Shown here piece by piece: positions 8,766 through 16,639 of a stretch of 64,000 nucleotides of DNA. Source of the DNA: UBA12202 sp002691725 (GTDB lineage: Bacteria > Pseudomonadota > Alphaproteobacteria > Puniceispirillales > UBA1172). The notes beneath the pieces are model-generated. The model saw only the letters and a list, made by a program, of their open reading frames with translations. It was not told the DNA's origin and searched no databases. Location of the stretch: positions 1 to 64,000 of the forward strand of contig CBFIAU010000004.1 in assembly GCA_965660675.1 (NCBI GenBank), read 5' to 3'. Each line of letters starts with the position of its first letter. Positions within the stretch are counted from its first letter, which is position 1. The position numbers and the translations under genes were made by a program.

Positions 8766-8945
8766 TCTTTAAGTAAGCTATTTCAGATAATATATGACCA
8801 AAATATCATATGTGAAGGCGGCGATCAAACCCCAGGTCAAATTGCAAAAGCCCTTTCCGTTAAAGGGCGTTCTCAAGCAAGCATTGATGCGACTTATCTA
8901 TCAGAAAAAATTATATTGATTTCGGTAACATATAGATTAATATGA
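8766..8945 (+). pseudogene. Possible decayed helix-turn-helix regulator fragment
   Basis: A reading frame open for about 60 codons but lacking a start codon encodes a plausible DNA-binding segment (EGGDQTPGQIAKALSVKG) before a TGA at 8943-8945. The phrase resembles the first helix pair of MarR-type regulators. It lies in an otherwise AT-rich gap. It may be a gene remnant or chance; no family could be confirmed. Confidence 0.25.
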
Positions 8946-9031
8946 AGAATTCATAAATATAATATTGAAAGCCAAAAGTTTGAATCTCTAATATTTGAGT
9001 TTCTGATATTTGATATTTTAGGGTTTGGCGT

Positions 9032-9430
9032 ATGATAAGTGTAATACTTAAACTTAGCGTGGGTTTGTTAACGGTGCTAGCGTTGGCGCTTAGTGTCGGT
9101 GCCGTGATGAATATATCTATATATTACCCTTTTCAAATTGTTGAAGGGGAGCCTATCCCCGAACACAGGTGGCAAAGTGTTAGGGTTGCCGTGCTTCTTA
9201 CATTTGCATTTTACGGCTTTATGTACCTTTTCAACGCTTCGAGGGAAGTCTATCCCATCCACTTTCTAAAAGTGTTGTTGTTTATGCTCTCAATATCTGG
9301 ATTAATATTTTTCAGAATGCATAACGTCAGTGCCAGCGAATATTTAATTCTTGTCTCATGGTTTACTTGGGCGTTAATTTTTCATATTGGCACCAGAAAA
9401 AAATTCAAACGCTACTTTCTAAAAAAATAA
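9032..9430 (+). CDS. Small hypothetical membrane protein
   Basis: A 132-aa protein with four hydrophobic spans at about residues 4-27, 50-67, 79-97 and 106-120, a short polar loop between spans 1 and 2 (EGEPIPEHRW) and a basic C-terminal tail (RKKFKRYFLKK), which predicts a cytoplasmic C-terminus. I do not recognise the family. The surrounding DNA (8,770-9,030) is strongly AT-rich compared with neighbours, and the gene interrupts a run of minus-strand catabolic genes, so it may be a recent insertion. The start ATG lacks a clear Shine-Dalgarno. Confidence 0.6.
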   Translation: MISVILKLSVGLLTVLALALSVGAVMNISIYYPFQIVEGEPIPEHRWQSVRVAVLLTFAFYGFMYLFNASREVYPIHFLKVLLFMLSISGLIFFRMHNVSASEYLILVSWFTWALIFHIGTRKKFKRYFLKK

Positions 9431-9431
9431 T

Positions 9432-9551
9432 GGTGGTTTCATAACGTCATTGGACGCAGTGGCTCACCTGAAGGAACTGATCATTGAAAATATGAGTGAA
9501 AAGTTCAAGGAAGCCGGGTTTAAGCATCACCCCCACCGCAACAGCATCTAG
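9432..9551 (+). pseudogene. Possible gene remnant downstream of the small membrane protein
   Basis: A frame without a proper start encodes a protein-like tail (SLDAVAHLKELIIENMSEKF, then EAGFKHHPHRNSI) and stops at TAG 9549-9551, touching the end of the opposite-strand Rieske gene. The composition is amphipathic and codon-like, but the family is not recognised. It could be the 3' end of a gene lost by deletion. Confidence 0.2.
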
Positions 9552-10714
9552 TTTGAGCGCAGCATCTGATCTGCGTACCAGCTTGCGAAACTTGCTACAT
9601 TTGGCTCAAGCTCAGGCTGAAATCGGCCTTGCCTGGCGTCAGGATGGGCAAGCCCGGCTTGCTGATTAACGAGCGCCGGAATATCCTCATCCAAGGCGGC
9701 ATCAAGCCGATGGTAATAGGCTTGAACTTTATTCTCAAATTCACTTGCGGCAATTGTTTCCGGCGGAAAGCAGGCGGTTTGCCGAACCAGACAACGATCA
9801 ACCGCTAATGGATAGGCTTCATATATCCACATCGCATCAACCCCAATCGCAAAGGTTAAATTAGGGAAAAGCCATGTGTAACGCACTCCTGATGCCTCTC
9901 TGCCTGTCAGCCCCGGCATCAAGGGCAGAGGATTTTGCTGTGTTGTTTGGAGCAATCCGCCCGTGCCTTCGGTACTGCCGAACTGTGTTGCAAAATAGCC
10001 GCCAACATCATTCCCCGCATCAGGCTTATGATAGACATCATCAATCGAGTCTGGATGCACAAATGGCAGGTGATAATATTCGTTAAACACCTCAATAAAA
10101 GTTTTCCAGTTGCAATCCACCTTAAAATCGCGTGATCGTTTAGAGACCAGAGTTTCCATAGGCCATGGCGCGTGAATATCAGCAAAATCAACCATAGCCA
10201 GCGCAAAATCAGGGGCATCTTCAGCCAGACAAACAAAAACAAATCCTAGATAGGTGCTGACATGATAACTGATCAAGCCGAAATCGGCTTTGCAAAAGCC
10301 GCTGGCCTTATCCATATAGGGCGCCCCGGCAAGCGATCCGTCCAGTTTATAAGCCCAGCTGTGAAACGGGCAACGGATACCAGCAACGCGCCCTGACCCA
10401 TTAAGCAGACGCGCCCCACGATGACGGCAGGTATTGGCAAAGGCACGAATATCACCGCCTTTGTCTCTGATCAAAATCAATGCCTGACCAGCAAAATCAA
10501 GGCATATGTAGTCGCCTTCATCAGGCAACTGATCCGCCCGTCCCAGACACAGCCATTGGCGGCGGAATATTCGATTATATTCGTGTTTTGCCAAGCCCTC
10601 ATCAGTGTAAAATTGCGGCGGCAAAGACCACGCCTGATGACGCGGCAAACAACATTTCGCCAAGTCGGCTTTCATCGTTTCGGAAAGGTGATGATCAATC
10701 AACGTATCTGGCAT
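9548..10714 (-). CDS. Rieske non-heme iron oxygenase, alpha subunit
   Basis: 388 aa from ATG 10714 (GTG 10720 is an alternative). Rieske ligands are C96, H98, C115 and H118 (CRHRGAR...RCPFHSW). The catalytic iron motif is NEYYHLPFVHPD with H215 and H220. Overall layout matches demethylating oxygenases of quaternary amines such as GbcA or stachydrine demethylase. It lies 40 bp downstream of the aminotransferase gene and closes the minus-strand catabolic cluster. A separate ferredoxin reductase would be needed and is not seen here. The substrate is inferred only from context, where enolase-superfamily enzymes suggest proline- or hydroxyproline-type betaines. Confidence 0.87.
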   Translation of the reverse strand: MPDTLIDHHLSETMKADLAKCCLPRHQAWSLPPQFYTDEGLAKHEYNRIFRRQWLCLGRADQLPDEGDYICLDFAGQALILIRDKGGDIRAFANTCRHRGARLLNGSGRVAGIRCPFHSWAYKLDGSLAGAPYMDKASGFCKADFGLISYHVSTYLGFVFVCLAEDAPDFALAMVDFADIHAPWPMETLVSKRSRDFKVDCNWKTFIEVFNEYYHLPFVHPDSIDDVYHKPDAGNDVGGYFATQFGSTEGTGGLLQTTQQNPLPLMPGLTGREASGVRYTWLFPNLTFAIGVDAMWIYEAYPLAVDRCLVRQTACFPPETIAASEFENKVQAYYHRLDAALDEDIPALVNQQAGLAHPDARQGRFQPELEPNVASFASWYADQMLRSN

Positions 10715-10754
10715 AATCACCGCAATCTACTGCAATTCTGACCCTTTGCAAAGG

Positions 10755-12035
10755 CTAACCTAACAACACAACCGCATCAACTGCTTTGTCGACAGCATGG
10801 CTGGTATGCTCCAAATCCTGATCGGTCAATGCCAATGATGGATACAGCTTTGACGGTGGTTTCAGGACTCCATGCTGGCGCAATGCCGCCTGATATGCTG
10901 CCGCCTGATCAGGCCGTTTATGATTTGCCGACCGATAATCCAGACATGGGACATCGGTGAAAAAGATATCAAACAGGGTTTCATCACCGCAGAGCTGATG
11001 GGCAATCCCGGCCTTTGTTAACGCCGAAATTTGCATATCTTGAAGGCTTTTGCCAAACCGCCTAAGCTGCTGATAACTGCCCTCACGCCGCAAGATTTCC
11101 ATGGTTTTGAGACCAGCAACAGATGCCACAGGATTACCAGATAATGTCCCCAACTGCATCAGCCATTGATCTGCGCCAACAATCGCCTTATCAAAATGAC
11201 GCATGATATCTTCGCTGGCACCAACCGCCGCTAGCGGAAAGCCGCCGCCGATAATCTTGCCAAGAGTGCAAATATCAGGGGTCACGCCGTAATGTTCTTG
11301 CGCGCCGCCATAAGCAAGCCGAAAGCCTGTCACAACCTCATCAAAAATGAGTAAGGCCTGATGCTTATCACATAATGCCCGCAAGCCAGCCAAGAACCCG
11401 GGCTGAGGCGGGATAATCCGTTGCAATGGCTCAACAATAATCGCCGCGATATCATCATGTTCAGCCAGTAATGAAGCCACGGCATCCAGATCATTAAATG
11501 GCGCAATCAGCATCTGCTCTGCAACCGATGTGGGAATACCTGCGCTATCTGGAACCGCATGAGGAAAGTTAACCGCTTTAGCAGGCGCCAGGCTCATCTG
11601 CGCTTCGGCGCTCATGCCATGATAGCCGCCTTCAAATTTCAAGATTTTTGTTTTTCCGGTAAAGGCGCGCGCAAGCCTGATCGCATACATATCCGCCTCA
11701 CCGCCTGATGTCACAAAGCGGGTTTGCTGGCAACAGGCAACGGCCTGACAAATGGCATCAGCAAGCGCAATCCCTTGGCTGTTATTGGCAAAAAATGTCA
11801 TGCCTTTAGGCAGTTGTTCATACACGGCTTCGAGGACTTCGGGGTGGCCATGACCAAGCAACATCGGCCCTGACCCGATCAAGTAATCAATATATTTATT
11901 GCCATCTTCATCCCAGACATGACTGCCTTCACCTTTGGCGATAATCACCTCAGGATCAAAATTGCCAAATCCCCCCGCTGGCAAAACTGCTTTCGCTTGT
12001 GCTATCCATTCGGCTTGTGTTTTCAATTTATACAT
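10755..12035 (-). CDS. Class III PLP aminotransferase, glutamate-1-semialdehyde aminomutase-like
   Basis: 426 aa, cytoplasmic fold-type I PLP enzyme. The PLP lysine is in CTLGKIIGGGFPLAAVG, and the aspartate contacting the pyridine nitrogen is in LLIFDEVVTGFR. The N-terminal GSHVWDEDGNKYIDY block is the usual signature. It resembles GSA 2,1-aminomutase (HemL) and related omega-aminotransferases, but its place between an enolase-family enzyme (4 bp upstream) and a Rieske oxygenase argues for a catabolic amino transfer rather than heme synthesis. ATG 12035 follows a GGATTA. Substrate unknown. Confidence 0.85.
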   Translation of the reverse strand: MYKLKTQAEWIAQAKAVLPAGGFGNFDPEVIIAKGEGSHVWDEDGNKYIDYLIGSGPMLLGHGHPEVLEAVYEQLPKGMTFFANNSQGIALADAICQAVACCQQTRFVTSGGEADMYAIRLARAFTGKTKILKFEGGYHGMSAEAQMSLAPAKAVNFPHAVPDSAGIPTSVAEQMLIAPFNDLDAVASLLAEHDDIAAIIVEPLQRIIPPQPGFLAGLRALCDKHQALLIFDEVVTGFRLAYGGAQEHYGVTPDICTLGKIIGGGFPLAAVGASEDIMRHFDKAIVGADQWLMQLGTLSGNPVASVAGLKTMEILRREGSYQQLRRFGKSLQDMQISALTKAGIAHQLCGDETLFDIFFTDVPCLDYRSANHKRPDQAAAYQAALRQHGVLKPPSKLYPSLALTDQDLEHTSHAVDKAVDAVVLLG

Positions 12036-12039
12036 ATGC

Positions 12040-13164
12040 TTAATCCAAAATTAAATCAGGTTGACCCAGTAAATCGAGATCGGGAGAGACCCCTAGCCCA
12101 TATCCCGATTTATTTGACGGTGGTTCTATTCTGCCATTTTTACGCGCTGGCATTGAGGCATCGAGGCGCGGCGCCACATAAGCGGATAAATCACACACAT
12201 TAAGCAGACGCTGAGGCGCTGTCGTGACGCCTAAATGCAGTAAGGCGGCCGTGGTGATATCGCTACCCCAAGTGTCTTCAATGCACATTTTCGCCCCTAG
12301 ATGGAGACATAAATCACGCGCTTGCCGGGTTGCGGAAATGCCGCCAAACTTTGATAATTTGAGCGCCACAACATCCATAATCCCTAGCTCATACGCCGCC
12401 AGAAGTGAGGCCGTATCATGAGCATTTTCATCCATTTTCATGGGCAAGCCAGTTGCCGCCCGCACCGCCGCGCATTCCGTCATCGTAGCGCAAGGCTGCT
12501 CTAGCATAATATCCAGATCAGCCACGGCACGGCCAACACGGCTAGCGTCAAGCTGTGTTGCCCCGCAATTCCAGTCGCCATAAACGAGCATCCCCTCGCC
12601 AACTTCCGCGCGGACTTTGCAGAGGCGTTCAACATCTCTCTGCCAATTCGCATCCGCCCCAAGCTTGACCTGAAACTGCGTCATGCCCTGGGCTTTCGCG
12701 TCAGCTGCTATACGCGCCATTTCATCAGGCTCTATACAGGTAATAGAATGATATAACGGCATATCCGCTTGCCGCTGGCCGCCGAGCAAGGCATGAAGCG
12801 GCAGCTTAGCCGCCTTTGCCGTAATATCCCATAAGGCAATATCGAGTGGCGATTTGACATATTCATGCCCCGGAAGAAAGGCGTTAACATCTTGCATCAG
12901 CGCCTCAACGCCGATCGGATCAGCGCCAATAATGACAGGCGCTAATTCCTGAAGCGCCGGCGCGATACCGCGCGCATAAGCAGGCAGATAATGCGGAATA
13001 GGACACGCCTCACCCCAACCCGAAAGCCCTGCATCCGTGTCTACGCGCACAATAACGGTTTCCACCGTATCACAGGTTTTACCATCAGCCATATAATAGG
13101 TATCATGGCTAGCTAAGGGGACATGCCAAATGGATAGAGTTTTGATCTTCATTGATAATTTCAT
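12040..13164 (-). CDS. Enolase-superfamily (mandelate racemase/muconate lactonizing) enzyme 1
   Basis: 374-aa TIM-barrel enzyme that abstracts an alpha-proton from a carboxylate bound to Mg2+. Likely metal ligands lie in VYGDWNCG, MLEQPC and PMKMDENA; catalytic lysines in FQVKLG and ALKLSKFGG. The LEQPC and EDTWGSDITTAA motifs recall cis-3-hydroxy-L-proline dehydratases and hydroxyproline-betaine epimerases. Start ATG 13164 overlaps the stop of the next enolase gene (ATGA), implying coupled translation. A 12-bp duplication places a second ATG four codons later, so MKIKTLSI could be the actual N-terminus. First of three consecutive paralogues. Confidence 0.85.
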   Translation of the reverse strand: MKLSMKIKTLSIWHVPLASHDTYYMADGKTCDTVETVIVRVDTDAGLSGWGEACPIPHYLPAYARGIAPALQELAPVIIGADPIGVEALMQDVNAFLPGHEYVKSPLDIALWDITAKAAKLPLHALLGGQRQADMPLYHSITCIEPDEMARIAADAKAQGMTQFQVKLGADANWQRDVERLCKVRAEVGEGMLVYGDWNCGATQLDASRVGRAVADLDIMLEQPCATMTECAAVRAATGLPMKMDENAHDTASLLAAYELGIMDVVALKLSKFGGISATRQARDLCLHLGAKMCIEDTWGSDITTAALLHLGVTTAPQRLLNVCDLSAYVAPRLDASMPARKNGRIEPPSNKSGYGLGVSPDLDLLGQPDLILD

Positions 13165-13171
13165 TGATAAA
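13148..13171. repeat. 12-bp direct duplication at an enolase gene start
   Basis: TTCATTGATAAT (13148-13159) is followed at once by TTCATTGATAAA (13160-13171). The duplication creates two in-frame ATG codons for the minus-strand enolase gene and overlaps the upstream gene's stop. Confidence 0.85.
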
Positions 13172-14267
13172 TTGCCACTGGCTCCCCTAACATTGTTTCA
13201 TCTGGATGAACCCCAAGCCCCGGCGCCTCAGGCAGATGAAGATGACCATCATGATTTCTGGCCCCACGGCCGCCCGCAATATCAACGGTCAGCATATCCT
13301 GACATGCCCAGATAGCATGACAATTCGCATCAGGGATTGTTGCCGCTAAATGCAACGCTTCTGTATCAGCAAGAACAGAGCCGCCAGTGGCCATGATGAA
13401 CATATCAATACCATGCGCCAAGGCGATATCACGCATCCGAGCGGCTTTCGTCAAACCGCCAACACGATTGAGCTTTATGCCAAAAATCTCAGCAATTCCG
13501 TCACGGGCAATGCGCGTCGCATCAGGCAGAGTGACAAGGCTTTCATCAACACTGATCGGGGTTCTATGAAGCGGCGCAATAGCCGCAATATCATCTAGCG
13601 TTTCACCCGGCTGTTCAACCATGACATTGAGATGCTCAACCGAGCTAAGAACGCGCAAAGCCTGTTGCCGCGTCCAGCCGCGATTAACATCATAAAGCAC
13701 AATCTCACCGTCGCGGCGGATGCTCTCAACATCTGTAATGCGGGCAATATCGCGCTCAACATCACCCCCAATTTTCACCGAATGCGCGATATAGCCGCGT
13801 TGGCGATACCGCTCTATCACCGCCCGTGTATCTTCAATGGTTTTTGCGCCAACAGATGATGCGATCGGGCGCGGCGTGCGTGAGCCGCCTCCCATCAGAT
13901 CAGCAATCGGCAGACCCGCGGCTTGTCCCGCGATATCCCAACAAGCCATATCAATCGGCGACTTTGCATAAAGATGCCCCGGCAAGGCTAAATCCATTGC
14001 CCGTTCAACATCCAGCAAGCGGCGTGGATCAAGTCCAATGATAAAGCTTGCCATCGTTTCAATACCTGCCCGAATGCCAGGGCCATGGGCAGGCACATAA
14101 GTATGCCCCCACGGCGTCCCCTCACCCCAACCTGTCAACCCTTCATCGGTTTCTATTTTGACCAATGTCGCATCCAGCACTTCAAATTTCAGCCTGCCGC
14201 CTGATAGCCAATAGGGATGCTCAAGCGGCAAGTTAACATGATAAACCGTCATTCGCGTAATTTTCAT
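13161..14267 (-). CDS. Enolase-superfamily (mandelate racemase/muconate lactonizing) enzyme 2
   Basis: 368 aa, N-terminal capping domain plus TIM barrel. Probable metal ligands are in LYDVNRGW, MVEQPGET and ISVDESLV, and catalytic lysines in HSVKIGG and FGIKLNRVGG. It is more distant from its two flanking paralogues than they are from each other, lacking their LEQPC and EDTWG motifs, so it probably catalyses a different epimerisation or dehydration. Its stop overlaps the start of enzyme 1, and a 58-bp gap with 15-bp tandem repeats separates it from enzyme 3. Substrate inferred to be an amino or betaine acid; not proven. Confidence 0.83.
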   Translation of the reverse strand: MKITRMTVYHVNLPLEHPYWLSGGRLKFEVLDATLVKIETDEGLTGWGEGTPWGHTYVPAHGPGIRAGIETMASFIIGLDPRRLLDVERAMDLALPGHLYAKSPIDMACWDIAGQAAGLPIADLMGGGSRTPRPIASSVGAKTIEDTRAVIERYRQRGYIAHSVKIGGDVERDIARITDVESIRRDGEIVLYDVNRGWTRQQALRVLSSVEHLNVMVEQPGETLDDIAAIAPLHRTPISVDESLVTLPDATRIARDGIAEIFGIKLNRVGGLTKAARMRDIALAHGIDMFIMATGGSVLADTEALHLAATIPDANCHAIWACQDMLTVDIAGGRGARNHDGHLHLPEAPGLGVHPDETMLGEPVAIYQ

Positions 14268-14294
14268 GATCCATCACTTTCAAGAATAACTATT

Positions 14295-14355
14295 GGCATA
14301 ATAACTAAGGGCATAGTAACTAGTGTCATAAATAATCAGGGTCATAAATAGCTAC
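14295..14355. repeat. Four ~15-bp tandem repeats between enolase genes 2 and 3
   Basis: Units related to GGCATAATAACTAAG occur four times with 15-bp period (a one-base shift before the last copy). The copies cover the 3' end of the 14326-15441 gene, including its TGA, so the last few codons of that gene are repeat-derived. Confidence 0.85.
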
Positions 14356-15441
14356 TGGCTCTCCCAGTTGATCAAAATCGGCTTTGACACCTAACCCCGG
14401 AGTATCACTTGCATAGAGTTTTCCATCTTTCGCATAGGCGCCACCAATGCCTGTGCTAGTGGTATTATAATTCATCAAATCGGTAGAGTTAATTAAAAAC
14501 TCTGCTGGTGTTGAGGCGGCAAAATGCGCAACAGCAGCGGTCGTGATCTCACCACCCCATGTATCCTCGGCAACAACAGGGATGCGATGTTCAATCAGAA
14601 AATCCCTGACCCGTCTGGCCTTGCTGATACCGCCTAGATTTGAGATTTTCAAACAGCATATTTCCGCCCCGCGATCTTGAACAATACGCTGTGCCATCTG
14701 CATATCGGTAATACATTCATCCAGTTTCATGGGCTGTGCCGCGTGCCGGCGAACATGCTGACATTCGTCATATGTTTTGCAAGGTTGTTCAAGAATATAA
14801 TCTAATGATTTGGTTGCCTCTGCTACTCTGACCGCGTTATCAACGCGCCATCCCTGATTAGCATCGACCAGCGCTTTTTCCTCTGGTAACAGCAACGCTA
14901 CTCCAGCTTCAATTCGATCAATATCAAGACGCCAGTTATCGCCTACTTTGATTTGGAATTGCTGATATCCTATCGCTCTATGAGCGGCCATTTCTGCTGT
15001 GGTTTCAGCCACTGATTTTTGCGGCACCACCCGATACATAGGCGCACCATCAGTCAATTTCCCCCCTAAAAGCATCCATAAAGGCTGACCAGTAACTTGC
15101 CCCAAAATATCCCAACATGCGGCATCAAACGGCGCTTTGGCATAACCATGCCCCTGGACAATATGATCCATCATACGTTCAATTTTTGATACCTGACGCG
15201 GGTCTTCACCAAGTAAGGCCGGAGCAATAATCCGAGCAATCGCTTCAACACCTTCGGAATGGGCAACCATATAATTTTCACCACATGGCGTAAACTCTCC
15301 GCAGCCGGTAATCCCGGCATCTGTTTCGATAACAACAACCGATGCTGTGGCGACAGAAATGGCGTTTCCAGCCCCCCAGATATATGTGCCGCCAACATAG
15401 GGCAAAGCGGTTTTATATATCTTTATTCGCGTAATTTTCAT
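14326..15441 (-). CDS. Enolase-superfamily (mandelate racemase/muconate lactonizing) enzyme 3
   Basis: 371 aa, same fold as the next two genes. Metal-ligand segments are LVDANQGW, ILEQPC and KLDECITD; lysines are in FQIKVGD and CLKISNLGG. LEQPC and EDTWGGEITTAA link it closely to enzyme 1 and to the cis-3-hydroxyproline dehydratase / betaine epimerase branch. Start ATG 15441 overlaps the stop of the MDR gene (ATGA), so translation is coupled. Together the three paralogues could provide sequential epimerase and dehydratase steps. The C-terminus (DPDYL) is encoded by a tandem repeat and may be variable between strains. Confidence 0.84.
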   Translation of the reverse strand: MKITRIKIYKTALPYVGGTYIWGAGNAISVATASVVVIETDAGITGCGEFTPCGENYMVAHSEGVEAIARIIAPALLGEDPRQVSKIERMMDHIVQGHGYAKAPFDAACWDILGQVTGQPLWMLLGGKLTDGAPMYRVVPQKSVAETTAEMAAHRAIGYQQFQIKVGDNWRLDIDRIEAGVALLLPEEKALVDANQGWRVDNAVRVAEATKSLDYILEQPCKTYDECQHVRRHAAQPMKLDECITDMQMAQRIVQDRGAEICCLKISNLGGISKARRVRDFLIEHRIPVVAEDTWGGEITTAAVAHFAASTPAEFLINSTDLMNYNTTSTGIGGAYAKDGKLYASDTPGLGVKADFDQLGEPVAIYDPDYL

Positions 15442-16544
15442 GGACAGACAACTATGTTTCCAGTATGTTTCTTGGCAATAAAATCGGCTTGTGCCTGACG
15501 CAATTCAGACAGCGGAAATGTCGCCGCCAGCGCTGGCTTTATCGCACCAGCCTCAATATATTTGACGATGTTCTTTGTTACTTCCGGGGCAATAACCGTT
15601 GAGCCAGCAAAGGTCAGATCACGCAAGTAAAATGTCCTTAAATCAAGGCTAACCACAGGCCCTGCGATTGCCCCTGAACAGGTATATCGGCCGCCACGTT
15701 CCAAAATATCAATCAAAGATGGCCAATATGCGCCGCCAACAATATCTGCAACAACGGTAATCGCCTCATCGCCTAATGCGGCGCGCAAATCACCGGGCGC
15801 GCGCGGCAATAATCTATCCGCACCAAGTGCCGCCACATCGGCATGTTTTTGTTCAGATGCAAGCGCCACAACACGCGCGCCACGATATTTAGCTAATTGC
15901 ACAAGCGCGCCGCCAACACCGCCTGATGCGCCAGTCACCAAAACCGTGTCAGATGAGCCTACTCGCGCCCGTGTTAACATGCCTTCGGCGGTTGAATATG
16001 AACATGAAAAGGTGGCTAGTTCAGCATCTGACAGGTCTGAGCTAATCGCAATCGCATTATCGGCTAGCGTCACCGTATATTCGGCAAAGCCGCCATCACA
16101 TTCTGATCCAAAATACCCTGTTTTGTTCATGTTCGTCGGATCAGCAGGATCACGAAGCCAGCCATCCGTAATCACTCGCTCACCGATACGCGCAGCACTA
16201 ACCCCGGCACCGACAGCAACAATCTCACCACAGACATCGGCGCCCTGAATACGCGGAAACTGAATAGGCGCGCCGCCCCATGTCGGGTCATCATCATTAA
16301 CCTGGTCATAGCCTTCACCCGTCGTCGCATCTGACACGGCTTTCGAATACCAGCCTGACCGCGTATTGACATCCGTATTATTCAAGCCGCACGCCCGCAC
16401 CCTGATCAAGACCTGATCAGCATCTGGCCTTGGGCATGGCCAATCATCATGCCAGACCATCTGATCAAGACCACCATGCCCCATTGTCACCATGGCACAC
16501 ATGGTTTCTGGAAGCGTGATTTGCTTATTATCTGATTTAGGCAT
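15438..16544 (-). CDS. MDR-family NAD(P)-dependent alcohol dehydrogenase / quinone oxidoreductase
   Basis: 368-aa medium-chain dehydrogenase/reductase. The GroES-like domain is N-terminal (VLIRVRACGLNNTDVNTR) and the nucleotide-binding Rossmann motif is VTGASGGVGGALVQLAK. The classical structural-zinc cysteine cluster is absent, pointing to the quinone-oxidoreductase-like branch. ATG 16544 is preceded by GGAGAG. It overlaps the following enolase gene by four bases and is 77 bp downstream of the FAD/GcvT dehydrogenase, so it probably belongs to the same transcript. Its likely job is oxidation or reduction of an intermediate of the betaine pathway; substrate unknown. Confidence 0.82.
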   Translation of the reverse strand: MPKSDNKQITLPETMCAMVTMGHGGLDQMVWHDDWPCPRPDADQVLIRVRACGLNNTDVNTRSGWYSKAVSDATTGEGYDQVNDDDPTWGGAPIQFPRIQGADVCGEIVAVGAGVSAARIGERVITDGWLRDPADPTNMNKTGYFGSECDGGFAEYTVTLADNAIAISSDLSDAELATFSCSYSTAEGMLTRARVGSSDTVLVTGASGGVGGALVQLAKYRGARVVALASEQKHADVAALGADRLLPRAPGDLRAALGDEAITVVADIVGGAYWPSLIDILERGGRYTCSGAIAGPVVSLDLRTFYLRDLTFAGSTVIAPEVTKNIVKYIEAGAIKPALAATFPLSELRQAQADFIAKKHTGNIVVCP

Positions 16545-16583
16545 GTTGGCTCTCCTTTTTTTGTTTTGGATTAATTATTGACG

Positions 16584-16639
16584 TTAGCATATCCTGATTA
16601 GCATCCCCTGATTAGCATCCCCTAATTAGCATCCATACG
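16584..16639. repeat. Four tandem 14-mers at the end of the dehydrogenase gene
   Basis: TTAGCATATCCTGA, TTAGCATCCCCTGA, TTAGCATCCCCTAA and TTAGCATCCATACG follow one another exactly. The stop (16622-16624) and final codons of the minus-strand FAD/GcvT gene are inside the array. Confidence 0.9.

Noticed and set aside
10755..12035. HemL of heme synthesis
   Set aside because: Resembles it, but the genomic context is catabolic, so the gene symbol was withheld.
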